64,000 bases of DNA, taken from contig NZ_JBNPXV010000008.1 of assembly GCF_050433125.1 (NCBI RefSeq), positions 62,001 through 126,000 of the forward strand. Reading direction: 5' to 3'. Below the pieces are notes generated by a model, which had not been told where the DNA came from, made no database searches, and was given only the letters and a program-made list of their open reading frames with translations. Origin of the DNA: Roseimarinus sediminis. GTDB lineage: Bacteria > Bacteroidota > Bacteroidia > Bacteroidales > Prolixibacteraceae. Each line of letters starts with the position of its first letter. Position 1 is the stretch's first letter. Positions 32,614-40,588 of this stretch are shown piece by piece. Made by a program: the position numbers and the translations under genes.

Positions 32614-33297
32614 ATGAATTCCCTCTTTCTAGCTCTATTCACCGGACACCTGGTTGCCGATTTTTGGTTACAACCTGCGAGCTGGGTCAACAGCAAGCGC
32701 GAGAACGGTTTAAGATCGAAAAAATTATTGTTTCATGCAGCAATTGCTTCAGCTTTACCAGTCATTTTCACTTTACAAATAGCTTTGTGGTGGTTCTTCC
32801 CCATCATTTTTATCAGCCATTACCTGATCGATTTTGCGAAAACCAAAACCCGCGATAACCTGTTGGCTTTTATTGCCGACCAAATGCTCCACATTGCTGT
32901 TCTAATGATACTTGCACGATACGCTTCACTTGGAGGCCCAGTTATTCAACACCCGCTGTTTTGGAAATTTGCCGCTGGGTTTGTGCTGGTAACAACTCCT
33001 TCGGGAATATTGATCGGAAAATTTCTTCAAAGCATCACCAACACACAAAGCACACCACTCAAAAGCAATGCTTCGGCGTGGATTGGTTTTATTGAACGCA
33101 TCCTGATCTTGATTTTCATACTTTCCGGGCAATTTCAGGCTATTGGATTTCTGGTAGCCGCAAAATCGATCTTCCGTTTCAGCGAAATACAAAAAGAAGG
33201 CAACCCCAAAGCCGAATATTTCTTGTTGGGAACGTTGGTGTCTTTTTTGGTGGCAGTTTCGGTGGGACTTGGAATAAAGATGCTATTAACAAACTAA
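32614..33297 (+). CDS. DUF3307 family membrane protein
   Basis: 227-aa integral membrane protein. It starts MNSLFLALFTGHLVADFWLQP, the family-typical 'HLVADFWLQ' with an embedded Asp and His, followed by 'FISHYLIDFAKTKTRDNLLAFIADQMLHIAVLM'. At least six hydrophobic segments are present. It begins 1 bp after the SatD-like gene, the two forming a recurrent pair in many bacteria. Function unknown. Confidence 0.85.
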   Translation: MNSLFLALFTGHLVADFWLQPASWVNSKRENGLRSKKLLFHAAIASALPVIFTLQIALWWFFPIIFISHYLIDFAKTKTRDNLLAFIADQMLHIAVLMILARYASLGGPVIQHPLFWKFAAGFVLVTTPSGILIGKFLQSITNTQSTPLKSNASAWIGFIERILILIFILSGQFQAIGFLVAAKSIFRFSEIQKEGNPKAEYFLLGTLVSFLVAVSVGLGIKMLLTN

Positions 33298-33356
33298 ATT
33301 TTCATTGTGCCCTTCGTGAAAACCCTTAGTGGCCTTTGTGTTTAAAACAAACGATT

Positions 33357-34112
33357 ATGCTAGCAAAACGAATCATACCTTGCCTTGACATCAAAGACGG
33401 TCAGACCGTGAAAGGCATCAACTTTGTCGGAATCAAAGCCGTGGGCGACCCCGTTGAACTGGGTGCCCTGTATGCCGAACAGGGCGCCGACGAACTGGTT
33501 TTCCTCGACATTACCGCCACGCACGAAGGCCGTAAAACCTTTGTGGACCTGGTGAAACGCATAGCCCGCGAAATCAACATTCCATTTACTGTGGGAGGTG
33601 GCATCAGTGAACTGAAAGATGCCGAAGCGCTCCTCAGTGCGGGTGCTGATAAGGTTTCGATTAACTCATCGGCTGTGCGCAATCCAAAGCTGATCGACGA
33701 GCTGGCCCTCAATTTTGGAACCCAGTTCGTGGTGGTGGCCATCGATGCCAAAAATTACGACGGGCGCTGGACCGTGACCGTCAACGGCGGCCGCATTCCC
33801 ACCAACAAGGAATTGTTTAGCTGGGCCAAAGAAGCCGAAGACCGGGGGGCCGGCGAAATTCTGTTCACCAGCATGGATCACGACGGCACCAAAAACGGCT
33901 TTGCCAATGCCGAACTGGCTCAAATGGCCGACATGTTGAAAATCCCCATCATTGCCTCGGGCGGAGCAGGATCGATGGAACATTTTGTAGAGGTGTTCAC
34001 CACCGGAAAAGCCGATGCCGGACTGGCTGCCAGCATCTTTCACTACAAGGAAATTGCCATCCCCGATTTAAAGAATTTTTTAACAAGTAAAAACATACCC
34101 GTAAGATTGTAA
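33357..34112 (+). CDS. hisF: Imidazole glycerol phosphate synthase, cyclase subunit
   Basis: 251-aa (beta/alpha)8 barrel from ATG 33357 (MLAKRIIPCLDIKDGQTVKG). Catalytic Asp11 is in 'CLDIKDG' and the second Asp in 'VVVAIDAKNYDG'; 'VGGGISELKDAEALLSAGADKVSINSSAV' and 'ASGGAGSMEHFVEVF' bind phosphate. With HisH it makes IGP and AICAR from PRFAR. It is separated from hisA by the SatD/DUF3307 pair. The 59-bp spacer before it carries a single 'cctttgtg' word arm. Confidence 0.96.
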   Translation: MLAKRIIPCLDIKDGQTVKGINFVGIKAVGDPVELGALYAEQGADELVFLDITATHEGRKTFVDLVKRIAREINIPFTVGGGISELKDAEALLSAGADKVSINSSAVRNPKLIDELALNFGTQFVVVAIDAKNYDGRWTVTVNGGRIPTNKELFSWAKEAEDRGAGEILFTSMDHDGTKNGFANAELAQMADMLKIPIIASGGAGSMEHFVEVFTTGKADAGLAASIFHYKEIAIPDLKNFLTSKNIPVRL

Positions 34113-34209
34113 AATTAAACCGCAGTGAACGCGGAGAAATCGCAGAGAAATTTCCTTTGTGTTCTTTGTGTCAACCTTTGTGTTCTCTGTGGTTAAAAAA
34201 GGAAATATC
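34113..34209. repeat. ORF-less hairpin spacer between hisF and hisE
   Basis: Left words (ACCGCAGTGAACGCGGAG) and right words (CTTTGTGTTCTCTGTGGTT) are complementary over about 22 nt when G-U pairs are allowed. The spacer could therefore fold into an RNA hairpin. No gene is enclosed. Confidence 0.55.
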
Positions 34210-34518
34210 ATGAACGAATTAACTCAAAATCAACAAGACATCCTGTTCCTGACTCAACTACAGGATTTTATTGACAAACGCAAAGCCGAGATGCCCGAGG
34301 GCTCGTACACCACTTCCCTGTTTCAGAAAGGTACACGTACCATTACACAGAAAGTAGGCGAAGAGGCCGTTGAAACCATCATTGGTGCCATGGCCAACGA
34401 CGATGAAAACTTCCTTTATGAAGGTGCCGATTTGCTGTATCACCTCATTGTTTTGCTCACACACAAAGGATATCGTATAGAAGATTTGGCAAAGGAGCTT
34501 CAGAAAAGACACAAATAA
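34210..34518 (+). CDS. hisE: Phosphoribosyl-ATP pyrophosphatase
   Basis: 102-aa MazG-like enzyme hydrolysing PR-ATP to PR-AMP. ATG 34210 (MNELTQNQQDILFLTQLQDF). Metal-binding residues lie in 'KVGEEAVETIIGA' and 'EGADLLYHLIVLL'. It is HisE alone: the cyclohydrolase HisI domain usually fused to its N-terminus in this phylum is absent, and no hisI lies elsewhere in the window. It is followed 4 bp later by an MFS gene. Confidence 0.95.
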   Translation: MNELTQNQQDILFLTQLQDFIDKRKAEMPEGSYTTSLFQKGTRTITQKVGEEAVETIIGAMANDDENFLYEGADLLYHLIVLLTHKGYRIEDLAKELQKRHK

Positions 34519-34522
34519 ACAA

Positions 34523-35701
34523 ATGTCATTTTCAAGAAATACATTTAGCACAAGCAAGGTTGCTTCGATTTCGGCTGCTCATCATATTCACGATATTTAC
34601 ACTTCGTTTTTAGCGCCGATATTGCCTCTTTTGATGGAAAAATACGGCATTAATTATTCGATGGCCGGATTGCTAAATGTCATTCAACGAATCCCTTCGC
34701 TTTTCAATCCGTTTGTAGGAATGATTGCCGATAAAATGAGCGTCCGTTATTTTATAATCATAACGCCGGCACTCACAGCCATTTCGATGAGCTTAATTGG
34801 GCTCGCTTCTTCCTACATTTTTGCAGCAATCCTCCTGTTTATTTCAGGTATCAGCTCTACGCTTTTTCATGTGCCTGCTCCGGTTATGATAAAACATGTA
34901 GCCGGAAATAAAATTGGCAAGGGAATGAGTTTTTATATGCTTGGAGGTGAACTTGCACGCACCCTTGGCCCTGTAATCATCTTAGGGGCCATTTCGTTGT
35001 GGGGGCTCGAAGGCAGCTACAAGCTCATTCCTCTGGGAGTATTCACTTCAGTGATACTATATTACAAATTTAAAGACATCAGTATACGTCATGATTTCAA
35101 ATCAAAAAAAGAAGAGAAAGCCCGTGAAACTTATGGCCTAAGCTTAAAACGTTTTATGCCGGTACTGATAACCACTACCAGCATCGTTTTATTCAGAGGT
35201 GGAATGAAGTCAGCACTTACGCTCTACTTACCAACCTACATCAATGAAGCTGGAAACAGCTTGTGGTTTGCCGGAATTTCGCTTTCGATTTTACAGCTGG
35301 CCGGTGCTGCCGGAACTTTGCTTAGTGGTACCTTGTCAGATAAAATAGGTAGAAAAAATCTATTTATAATTTCAGCAATTGGAGCTCCTGTATTAATGCT
35401 GTTTTTTATGCTTTCAAGCGGAATCGCTACCATTCCTCTGCTCATATTGCTTGGTATTTTCATTTTTGCCCCCGGGCCTGTTATGCTTGCTGCCGTTCAC
35501 GATAAAAAGACACAAAACGGAGCCTTTATCAACGGCGTTTACATGGGCATGAATTTCTTTATCAACTCATTGAATGTGCTGGCCATCGGATGGCTTGCCG
35601 ACAGAATCGGACTGAAGACTACCTTCATTCTTTCAATCGCCTGGGCTTTACTGGTAATACCATTTGTTTTAAGATTTAAAGAGACCCATACACAACGTTA
35701 G
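34523..35701 (+). CDS. MFS transporter (Fsr/fosmidomycin-resistance-like)
   Basis: 392-aa major facilitator protein with about 12 helices. The N-terminal 'SAAHHIHDIYTSFLAPILPLLMEKYGI' is the pattern typical of Fsr-like efflux proteins. The MFS loop motif appears as 'DKMSVRYF' and, in the second half, 'GTLSDKIGRKNLFI'. It is tightly linked to hisE (4 bp) and is the last gene before a terminator. Substrate unknown. Confidence 0.85.
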   Translation: MSFSRNTFSTSKVASISAAHHIHDIYTSFLAPILPLLMEKYGINYSMAGLLNVIQRIPSLFNPFVGMIADKMSVRYFIIITPALTAISMSLIGLASSYIFAAILLFISGISSTLFHVPAPVMIKHVAGNKIGKGMSFYMLGGELARTLGPVIILGAISLWGLEGSYKLIPLGVFTSVILYYKFKDISIRHDFKSKKEEKARETYGLSLKRFMPVLITTTSIVLFRGGMKSALTLYLPTYINEAGNSLWFAGISLSILQLAGAAGTLLSGTLSDKIGRKNLFIISAIGAPVLMLFFMLSSGIATIPLLILLGIFIFAPGPVMLAAVHDKKTQNGAFINGVYMGMNFFINSLNVLAIGWLADRIGLKTTFILSIAWALLVIPFVLRFKETHTQR

Positions 35702-35705
35702 TTTA

Positions 35706-35741
35706 GATTGTTTAATAATTAGTCAACAATCACTATTTTTT
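35706..35741 (+). terminator. Probable intrinsic terminator at end of his operon
   Basis: GATTGTT (35706-35712) is complementary to AACAATC (35725-35731) across a 12-nt loop, followed by a T-rich tract. The short AT-rich stem makes it a moderate candidate. A perfect palindrome AAAACATGTTTT at 35749-35760, just beyond, may be an operator for the next gene. Confidence 0.45.
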
Positions 35742-35811
35742 ATGCTGTAAAACATGTTTTCAACAAAATTATCAGCAATTTTGCCGACACAAATTCCAAA
35801 CAAGGGTTGAT

Positions 35812-37248
35812 ATGGTGGTTGAAAACAGGGCAATGCAAATCAGAAGAGACATTCAGCAACGAATTGTTAAACTGATATTTGATGAGACACTTCTCGACGA
35901 AATAGACAAGATCCCTCTGAACATGCGTCCCAGGGGAAGTGAGAGCTTTCGTTGTTGTGTTTACCGCGACCGTGCATTGATCAAGCAAAAAATCATGGCC
36001 ATGCTGGGCTTTGAAGTAAAATCGGAAGAAGATGAACTCAGTCCGCTTTCCGACTTCATTTTACAATCGTTTGTAAAAGCAGGCAGCGAGCGCGAAATCA
36101 TGCATGTGGTTGAAGATGCCTGTCATGGTTGTCAGCAAAACAATTACATTGTCACCAACATGTGTCGTGGCTGCGAAGGTCGTCCCTGCGAAGTAAACTG
36201 TCCGAAAGATGCCATCGACATCATTGGCCGCCGTGCCGTGATTAATCAGGACAAATGTGTAAGCTGTGGTATTTGTGAAAGCGTTTGTCCGTACCACTCC
36301 ATTATTTATGCACCGGTACCCTGCGAGCAGGCCTGCCCGGTTGGCGCCATTTCGAAGAGTGAAACCGGCAAGGAAATCATCGATTTCGACAAGTGCACCT
36401 ATTGTGGCAAATGCCTGATGGCCTGCCCCTTTGGAGCCATTGTTGAAGAAACACATCTTTTCGATCTCACCTTTGCCATCAAACGAAAAAAGAGGGTCGT
36501 GGCCATGCTGGCACCTTCAGTTGCCGCCCAGTTCAACTGCACACTGCCGCAAATGAAAGCAGCCTTAATCAGTATTGGTTTTCACGATGTGATTTATGTG
36601 GCCGAAGGTGCCGATCTGACTACCCGTCATGAAGCCGAAGAGTTCATGGCCAATCAGGGTGAATTGATGACTACCTCATGCTGTCCGTCGTTTGTTAGCA
36701 TCATCGAAAAACACGTACCCGAATTAAAGGAACATGTATCGCATACGCCTTCACCAATGGTATACACCGCCCGCCTGGCAAAACAAAAACACCCTAACGC
36801 CCAGACGGTCTTCGTTGGACCTTGCATAGCCAAAAAAGCAGAATCGTTTAAGGTGAACGAGGTCGACATGGTCATTAACTTTGAAGAGCTCGATGCTGTA
36901 CTCATGGCCTCGGGAATCGAGCTGGCCGATTATGCAAGCGATGCATCTGAAATTGAAGCCAGTGGCGATGCCTGGGGTTTTGCCGGCACCGGTGGCGTGT
37001 TAAATGCAGTGAAGAAGCGCTTGCCCGAAAACAGCAACATTCAGCCCCTGGTGCTGAACGGCATCGACCGAAAAGCATTGAAGCAACTGAAAATAATTAA
37101 GAAACAAAAGCAATACAATTTCATCGAAGGAATGAGTTGTGAGGGAGGTTGTGTTGGCGGATGCTACATGAATGTTAAACCGGTTGTAGCCCAGAAGCGA
37201 CTTTCGAAATTAAGCGATGAACTAAACAAAAAGCTTGATCAAAATTGA
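35812..37248 (+). CDS. Monomeric [FeFe]-hydrogenase-like protein (group B-like)
   Basis: 478 aa. Ferredoxin-type clusters: 'CRGCEGRPCEVNCP' (118-131), 'CVSCGICESVCP' (149-160), 'CTYCGKCLMACP' (195-206). The H-cluster domain (about 225-450) has L1 'TSCCPSF' (Cys290, Cys291), L2 'FVGPCIAKK' (Cys338) and L3 'EGMSCEGGCVGGC' (Cys443, Cys447). All cysteines needed for an H-cluster are present, with motif variants as in group B rather than the group A 'TSCCPGW'. Maturases HydEFG are not in the window. The likely electron partner is ferredoxin. Confidence 0.85.
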   Translation: MVVENRAMQIRRDIQQRIVKLIFDETLLDEIDKIPLNMRPRGSESFRCCVYRDRALIKQKIMAMLGFEVKSEEDELSPLSDFILQSFVKAGSEREIMHVVEDACHGCQQNNYIVTNMCRGCEGRPCEVNCPKDAIDIIGRRAVINQDKCVSCGICESVCPYHSIIYAPVPCEQACPVGAISKSETGKEIIDFDKCTYCGKCLMACPFGAIVEETHLFDLTFAIKRKKRVVAMLAPSVAAQFNCTLPQMKAALISIGFHDVIYVAEGADLTTRHEAEEFMANQGELMTTSCCPSFVSIIEKHVPELKEHVSHTPSPMVYTARLAKQKHPNAQTVFVGPCIAKKAESFKVNEVDMVINFEELDAVLMASGIELADYASDASEIEASGDAWGFAGTGGVLNAVKKRLPENSNIQPLVLNGIDRKALKQLKIIKKQKQYNFIEGMSCEGGCVGGCYMNVKPVVAQKRLSKLSDELNKKLDQN

Positions 37249-37291
37249 ATTTTCTTTGTTACTTAGGAAAATTGAATCAAAACTTTTTGTA

Positions 37292-38158
37292 ATGCGCCAA
37301 CTACTGGTACTTCTATTCGTAAGTGTGGGAACTTTGGGATGCGGAAAACTGATCCCTAATACACAAAATGATTATAACATGATCTACACTCAGCAGGATT
37401 CGCTGCTGGTGCTTGAAAAAAGAAAAGAATTCAAAGAAACGAGTCTCGACCGCATGTCGTTTCTGCTTGAAAAAATTGCCCGATCGTTTGTTGGCAGTCC
37501 GTACAAAGCCCAGACACTCGAAAGCGGAAACCCCGAGTCGCTGGTGATCAATCTGCGTGAATTCGATTGTACCACCTTTGTGGAAACCTGTCTGGCACTG
37601 TCCACCACTTTTAAAATGGGTGGCTACACCTTCGACAGTTATCAGTATATACTCAAACGAATCAGGTACCGCAATGGCTATCTCGATGGATATACCAGCC
37701 GCTTGCATTACTTCACCGACTGGATCAGCGACAACAGTGTCATCGGCTATGTAAAGGATGTTACTCCCCTCTTCGACGGAATACCCTTCGATAATCAACC
37801 AGACTACATGAGCACTCATCCGGAAGCTTATCCTCAACTTGCTGCAAAGCCGGAACTGATTGGCGACATTAAAAAAATTGAAGGGGAAATTGCAGCCCGT
37901 GAATACTTTTATATACCCAAAGAAGCACTAAAGAATACCGAAGTATATCTGGAAGAAGGAATGATTGTAGCCTTCACCACCAATATCGACGGACTGGATG
38001 TAATTCATACCGGAATCACCACGCGCGTAGAAGACCGCATGCACCTCATCCATGCGTCAAGCGATGCCGGACAAGTTGTAATTAGCAAAGAACCATTGCT
38101 CGATTATGTGATGAATAATTCGCTTCAAACCGGAATTATACTGCTTAAAGTAGAATAA
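37292..38158 (+). CDS. DUF1460 lipoprotein (amidase-like cysteine hydrolase)
   Basis: 288 aa from ATG 37292 (MRQLLVLLFVSVGTLGCGK), a lipoprotein signal with lipobox TLGC. The frame extends upstream into the hydrogenase gene, but that start lacks a signal. The catalytic cysteine is in 'LREFDCTTFVETCLALS', with a later His candidate in 'DVIHTGITTRVE' and 'LIHASSDAGQVV'. DUF1460 proteins are NlpC/P60-like enzymes thought to cleave peptidoglycan-type amides. The cell-wall role is inference. Confidence 0.85.
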   Translation: MRQLLVLLFVSVGTLGCGKLIPNTQNDYNMIYTQQDSLLVLEKRKEFKETSLDRMSFLLEKIARSFVGSPYKAQTLESGNPESLVINLREFDCTTFVETCLALSTTFKMGGYTFDSYQYILKRIRYRNGYLDGYTSRLHYFTDWISDNSVIGYVKDVTPLFDGIPFDNQPDYMSTHPEAYPQLAAKPELIGDIKKIEGEIAAREYFYIPKEALKNTEVYLEEGMIVAFTTNIDGLDVIHTGITTRVEDRMHLIHASSDAGQVVISKEPLLDYVMNNSLQTGIILLKVE

Positions 38159-38161
38159 TAG

Positions 38162-38941
38162 TTAATTTAATCCTTCAACCTGTTCGCGGAGCCATTTCGG
38201 ACGATTGCTTGTAAAGGTATTCACCCCCAATTTATTAAGCTGAAGTATCACTTCCGGCTCATCAATGGTCCATGCAAGCACCTCAAGATTAAGATCCTGC
38301 GCATGCTTAACCACCTTCTCGTTAATGATCTTATAATAAAGATTGACACCCGCCAGTCCGAGTGCTGCAGCTTCGTCCATCTTTCCCAGTAAGCCAAATG
38401 GAACCATTTTCAGATAGTAACAACGATTATCGGGGAAGGCTTTTTGTGTGGCAACAATGGTTTCCCAGCCAAAAGAAATAAAGGTTACCTGTGTTTCTTT
38501 TCCTGAAAGCCGGATCGCCTTTTTCAATGCCGGAAGAATCTCTTCACCACATTTTATCTCAATAACGAGTGTTTTACCGTCAGGAATGGTTTCGAGTACT
38601 TCGTCAATTAAAGGAATGGTTTCACCTTTGTATTGTCCTCCCTTAAAGCTCCCCACATCAATCTTTTTCAAATCGCTCAGTTTACTCTTGGAAATTTTGT
38701 CCCTGGCAGTTCCGCCGGAGGTGCGTTTCAAGTCATCGTCATGACATACTACCACCCGATCATCAGCCGTAAGATGCACATCCACTTCTACCGCATCAAC
38801 TCCAAGTTCCCACGCAAGATTAACGGCTGCCAGCGTATTTTCAGGAGCCAGATACGATGCACCGCGGTGGGCAATGTAGGTATTTTGCGAGAACACTGCC
38901 AGGGCAGTGAAGCAGAAGAAAATCAAAAGCGAAATCCTCAT
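38162..38941 (-). CDS. Glycerophosphodiester phosphodiesterase
   Basis: 259 aa from ATG 38941 (MRISLLIFFCFTALAVFSQ, a signal peptide). A TIM-barrel GDPD domain has 'YIAHRGASYLAPENTLAAVNLAWELGVDAVEVDVHLTADD' holding the catalytic His and the metal-binding Glu/Asp, then 'VVCHDDDLKRTSGG' with the second His. It hydrolyses glycerophosphodiesters to glycerol-3-phosphate and an alcohol in the periplasm. Convergent with the DUF1460 gene, 3 bp apart. Confidence 0.93.
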   Translation of the reverse strand: MRISLLIFFCFTALAVFSQNTYIAHRGASYLAPENTLAAVNLAWELGVDAVEVDVHLTADDRVVVCHDDDLKRTSGGTARDKISKSKLSDLKKIDVGSFKGGQYKGETIPLIDEVLETIPDGKTLVIEIKCGEEILPALKKAIRLSGKETQVTFISFGWETIVATQKAFPDNRCYYLKMVPFGLLGKMDEAAALGLAGVNLYYKIINEKVVKHAQDLNLEVLAWTIDEPEVILQLNKLGVNTFTSNRPKWLREQVEGLN

Positions 38942-39032
38942 AACTGTTGTTCTTTGATTAAAGCATGGTAAGTTATAACAAAAATATTTAAGCACAGGTT
39001 TACCATCAAAGAAAGCTATTCGTTGAAAAGAG

Positions 39033-39061
39033 AAAAAGCCGACCTTATTCGATCAGCTTTT
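39033..39061 (-). terminator. Intrinsic terminator of gltBD
   Basis: On the minus strand AAAAGCTGAT pairs with GTCGGCTTTT, ten pairs with two G-U, followed by T's. It lies about 45 nt after the gltD stop. Confidence 0.65.
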
Positions 39062-39102
39062 CCCGTGAGAATATTTTCTCCGGAATAACTATTTAGTCGG
39101 TG

Positions 39103-40530
39103 CTACTTCTTCATCAAAAAGTCATGAATATGTGCGGCTGATTCGCGCCCACTGGCAATGGCATGAACCACAAGGCTGGCACCATTTTTGGCATCTCCAC
39201 AGGCAAACACCTTATCAACTGAAGTTGATGTTGCTTTAGGGGCTGTTTTAACATTGCCACGTTGATCGTATTCCAGTTTCAACTCATCGAGTAAACCGTC
39301 GTGCTGCGCATGCACAAAACCCATTGAAAGCAGGATCAATTCAGCTTTTATTACCTCGTTGGTTCCCGGAATTTCACTCATCTTCCATGCACCTTTTTCA
39401 TCTTTTTTCCATTCAACCTGGACCACTTCGGCACCACTTACTTTTCCATTTTTCGAAAGAATCTTTTTGGTAGCCAGGCTCCATCGACGCTCACAACCTT
39501 CAAGATGCGAACTTGAAGTGCGCAATACATTCGGCCAGTAAGGCCATGGATTATTGGCTGTACGTTCTTTGGGTGGTTGCGGCATGATTTCAATCTGAGT
39601 CACACTGTTTGCTTTCTGACGCACCGAAGTGCCCACACAGTCTGAGCCCGTATCACCACCTCCAATTACCAGCACATCCTTTCCGGTAGCCAATATTCGT
39701 TCTTCATCATTTATTTTAAGACCACGCACTACCTTGTTTTGTTGTTTCAGGAAATCCATGGCAAAATAGATTCCTTCGGTATCTCGTCCTTCGGTAAGCA
39801 GATCGCGCGGCTGCATTGCTCCCACCGCCAGGCAGACGGCATCATATTGCTTTAAAAGTTCCTGCTTCGAAATATCAGTTCCCACCTTTGTATTCACAAC
39901 AAAGTTAAGGCCTTCGGCTTCGAGCACTTTTTGCCGGCGATCGATCATTCCTTTGTTCAGTTTAAAATCGGGAATGCCATAACGCAGCAAACCACCAATG
40001 GCATCGTCGGCTTCGAAAACCGTGACCTCATGTCCAAACTGATTCAGCAAATCAGCTGCCGAAAGCCCGGCAGGTCCTGAACCTATTACAGCCACTTTTT
40101 TACCCGTACGAATTTCAGGAATGCGCGGCTGAACGAGGCCCAGTTCAAATGCCTTTTCAACAATGGCTGCTTCATTCTCACGAATGGTCACCGGCTCATT
40201 GTGTATATTGAGTACACATGACTTTTCACACAAGGCAGGACAAATTCTTCCGGTGAACTCGGGAAAAGCATTGGTTGAAGAAAGCAATTCATAGGCTTCC
40301 TTATAATTTCCTTTGTAAAGCGCGTCCTGCCATTCAGGTATTTTACTACACACCGTGCAGCCCCAATGACAAAACGGAACGCCGCAATCCATGCATCGTG
40401 ATGCCTGTGCTTTGCGATCGTCGTCATTTAAAGTTTGTTCAACTTCGCCAAAATCACCAATGCGCTCCTGCACCGGACGGTAGCCGCTTAATTTGCGACC
40501 TATTTCCATGAAACCTGTTGGTTTTCCCAT
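39103..40530 (-). CDS. gltD: Glutamate synthase small (beta) subunit
   Basis: 475-aa FAD/NADPH subunit. The N-terminal iron-sulfur region has 'RCMDCGVPFCHWGC' and 'CPALCEKSC'. The FAD Rossmann motif is 'VAVIGSGPAGLSAADLLNQFGHEVTVFEADD' (about 145-175) and the NADPH-binding site 'DVLVIGGGDTGSDC'. It passes NADPH electrons to GltB. It lies 58 bp downstream of gltB on the same strand. Confidence 0.96.
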   Translation of the reverse strand: MGKPTGFMEIGRKLSGYRPVQERIGDFGEVEQTLNDDDRKAQASRCMDCGVPFCHWGCTVCSKIPEWQDALYKGNYKEAYELLSSTNAFPEFTGRICPALCEKSCVLNIHNEPVTIRENEAAIVEKAFELGLVQPRIPEIRTGKKVAVIGSGPAGLSAADLLNQFGHEVTVFEADDAIGGLLRYGIPDFKLNKGMIDRRQKVLEAEGLNFVVNTKVGTDISKQELLKQYDAVCLAVGAMQPRDLLTEGRDTEGIYFAMDFLKQQNKVVRGLKINDEERILATGKDVLVIGGGDTGSDCVGTSVRQKANSVTQIEIMPQPPKERTANNPWPYWPNVLRTSSSHLEGCERRWSLATKKILSKNGKVSGAEVVQVEWKKDEKGAWKMSEIPGTNEVIKAELILLSMGFVHAQHDGLLDELKLEYDQRGNVKTAPKATSTSVDKVFACGDAKNGASLVVHAIASGRESAAHIHDFLMKK

Positions 40531-40588
40531 AACTTTCTAAATTTCAAATTCAAAATAAGCAATTACAACTCACTATACGATGGCAGCT

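Noticed and set aside
22836..34209. Classical insertion sequences or transposons in the his operon
   Set aside because: No transposase gene is present, arms differ between insertions, and no clear target-site duplications were found.
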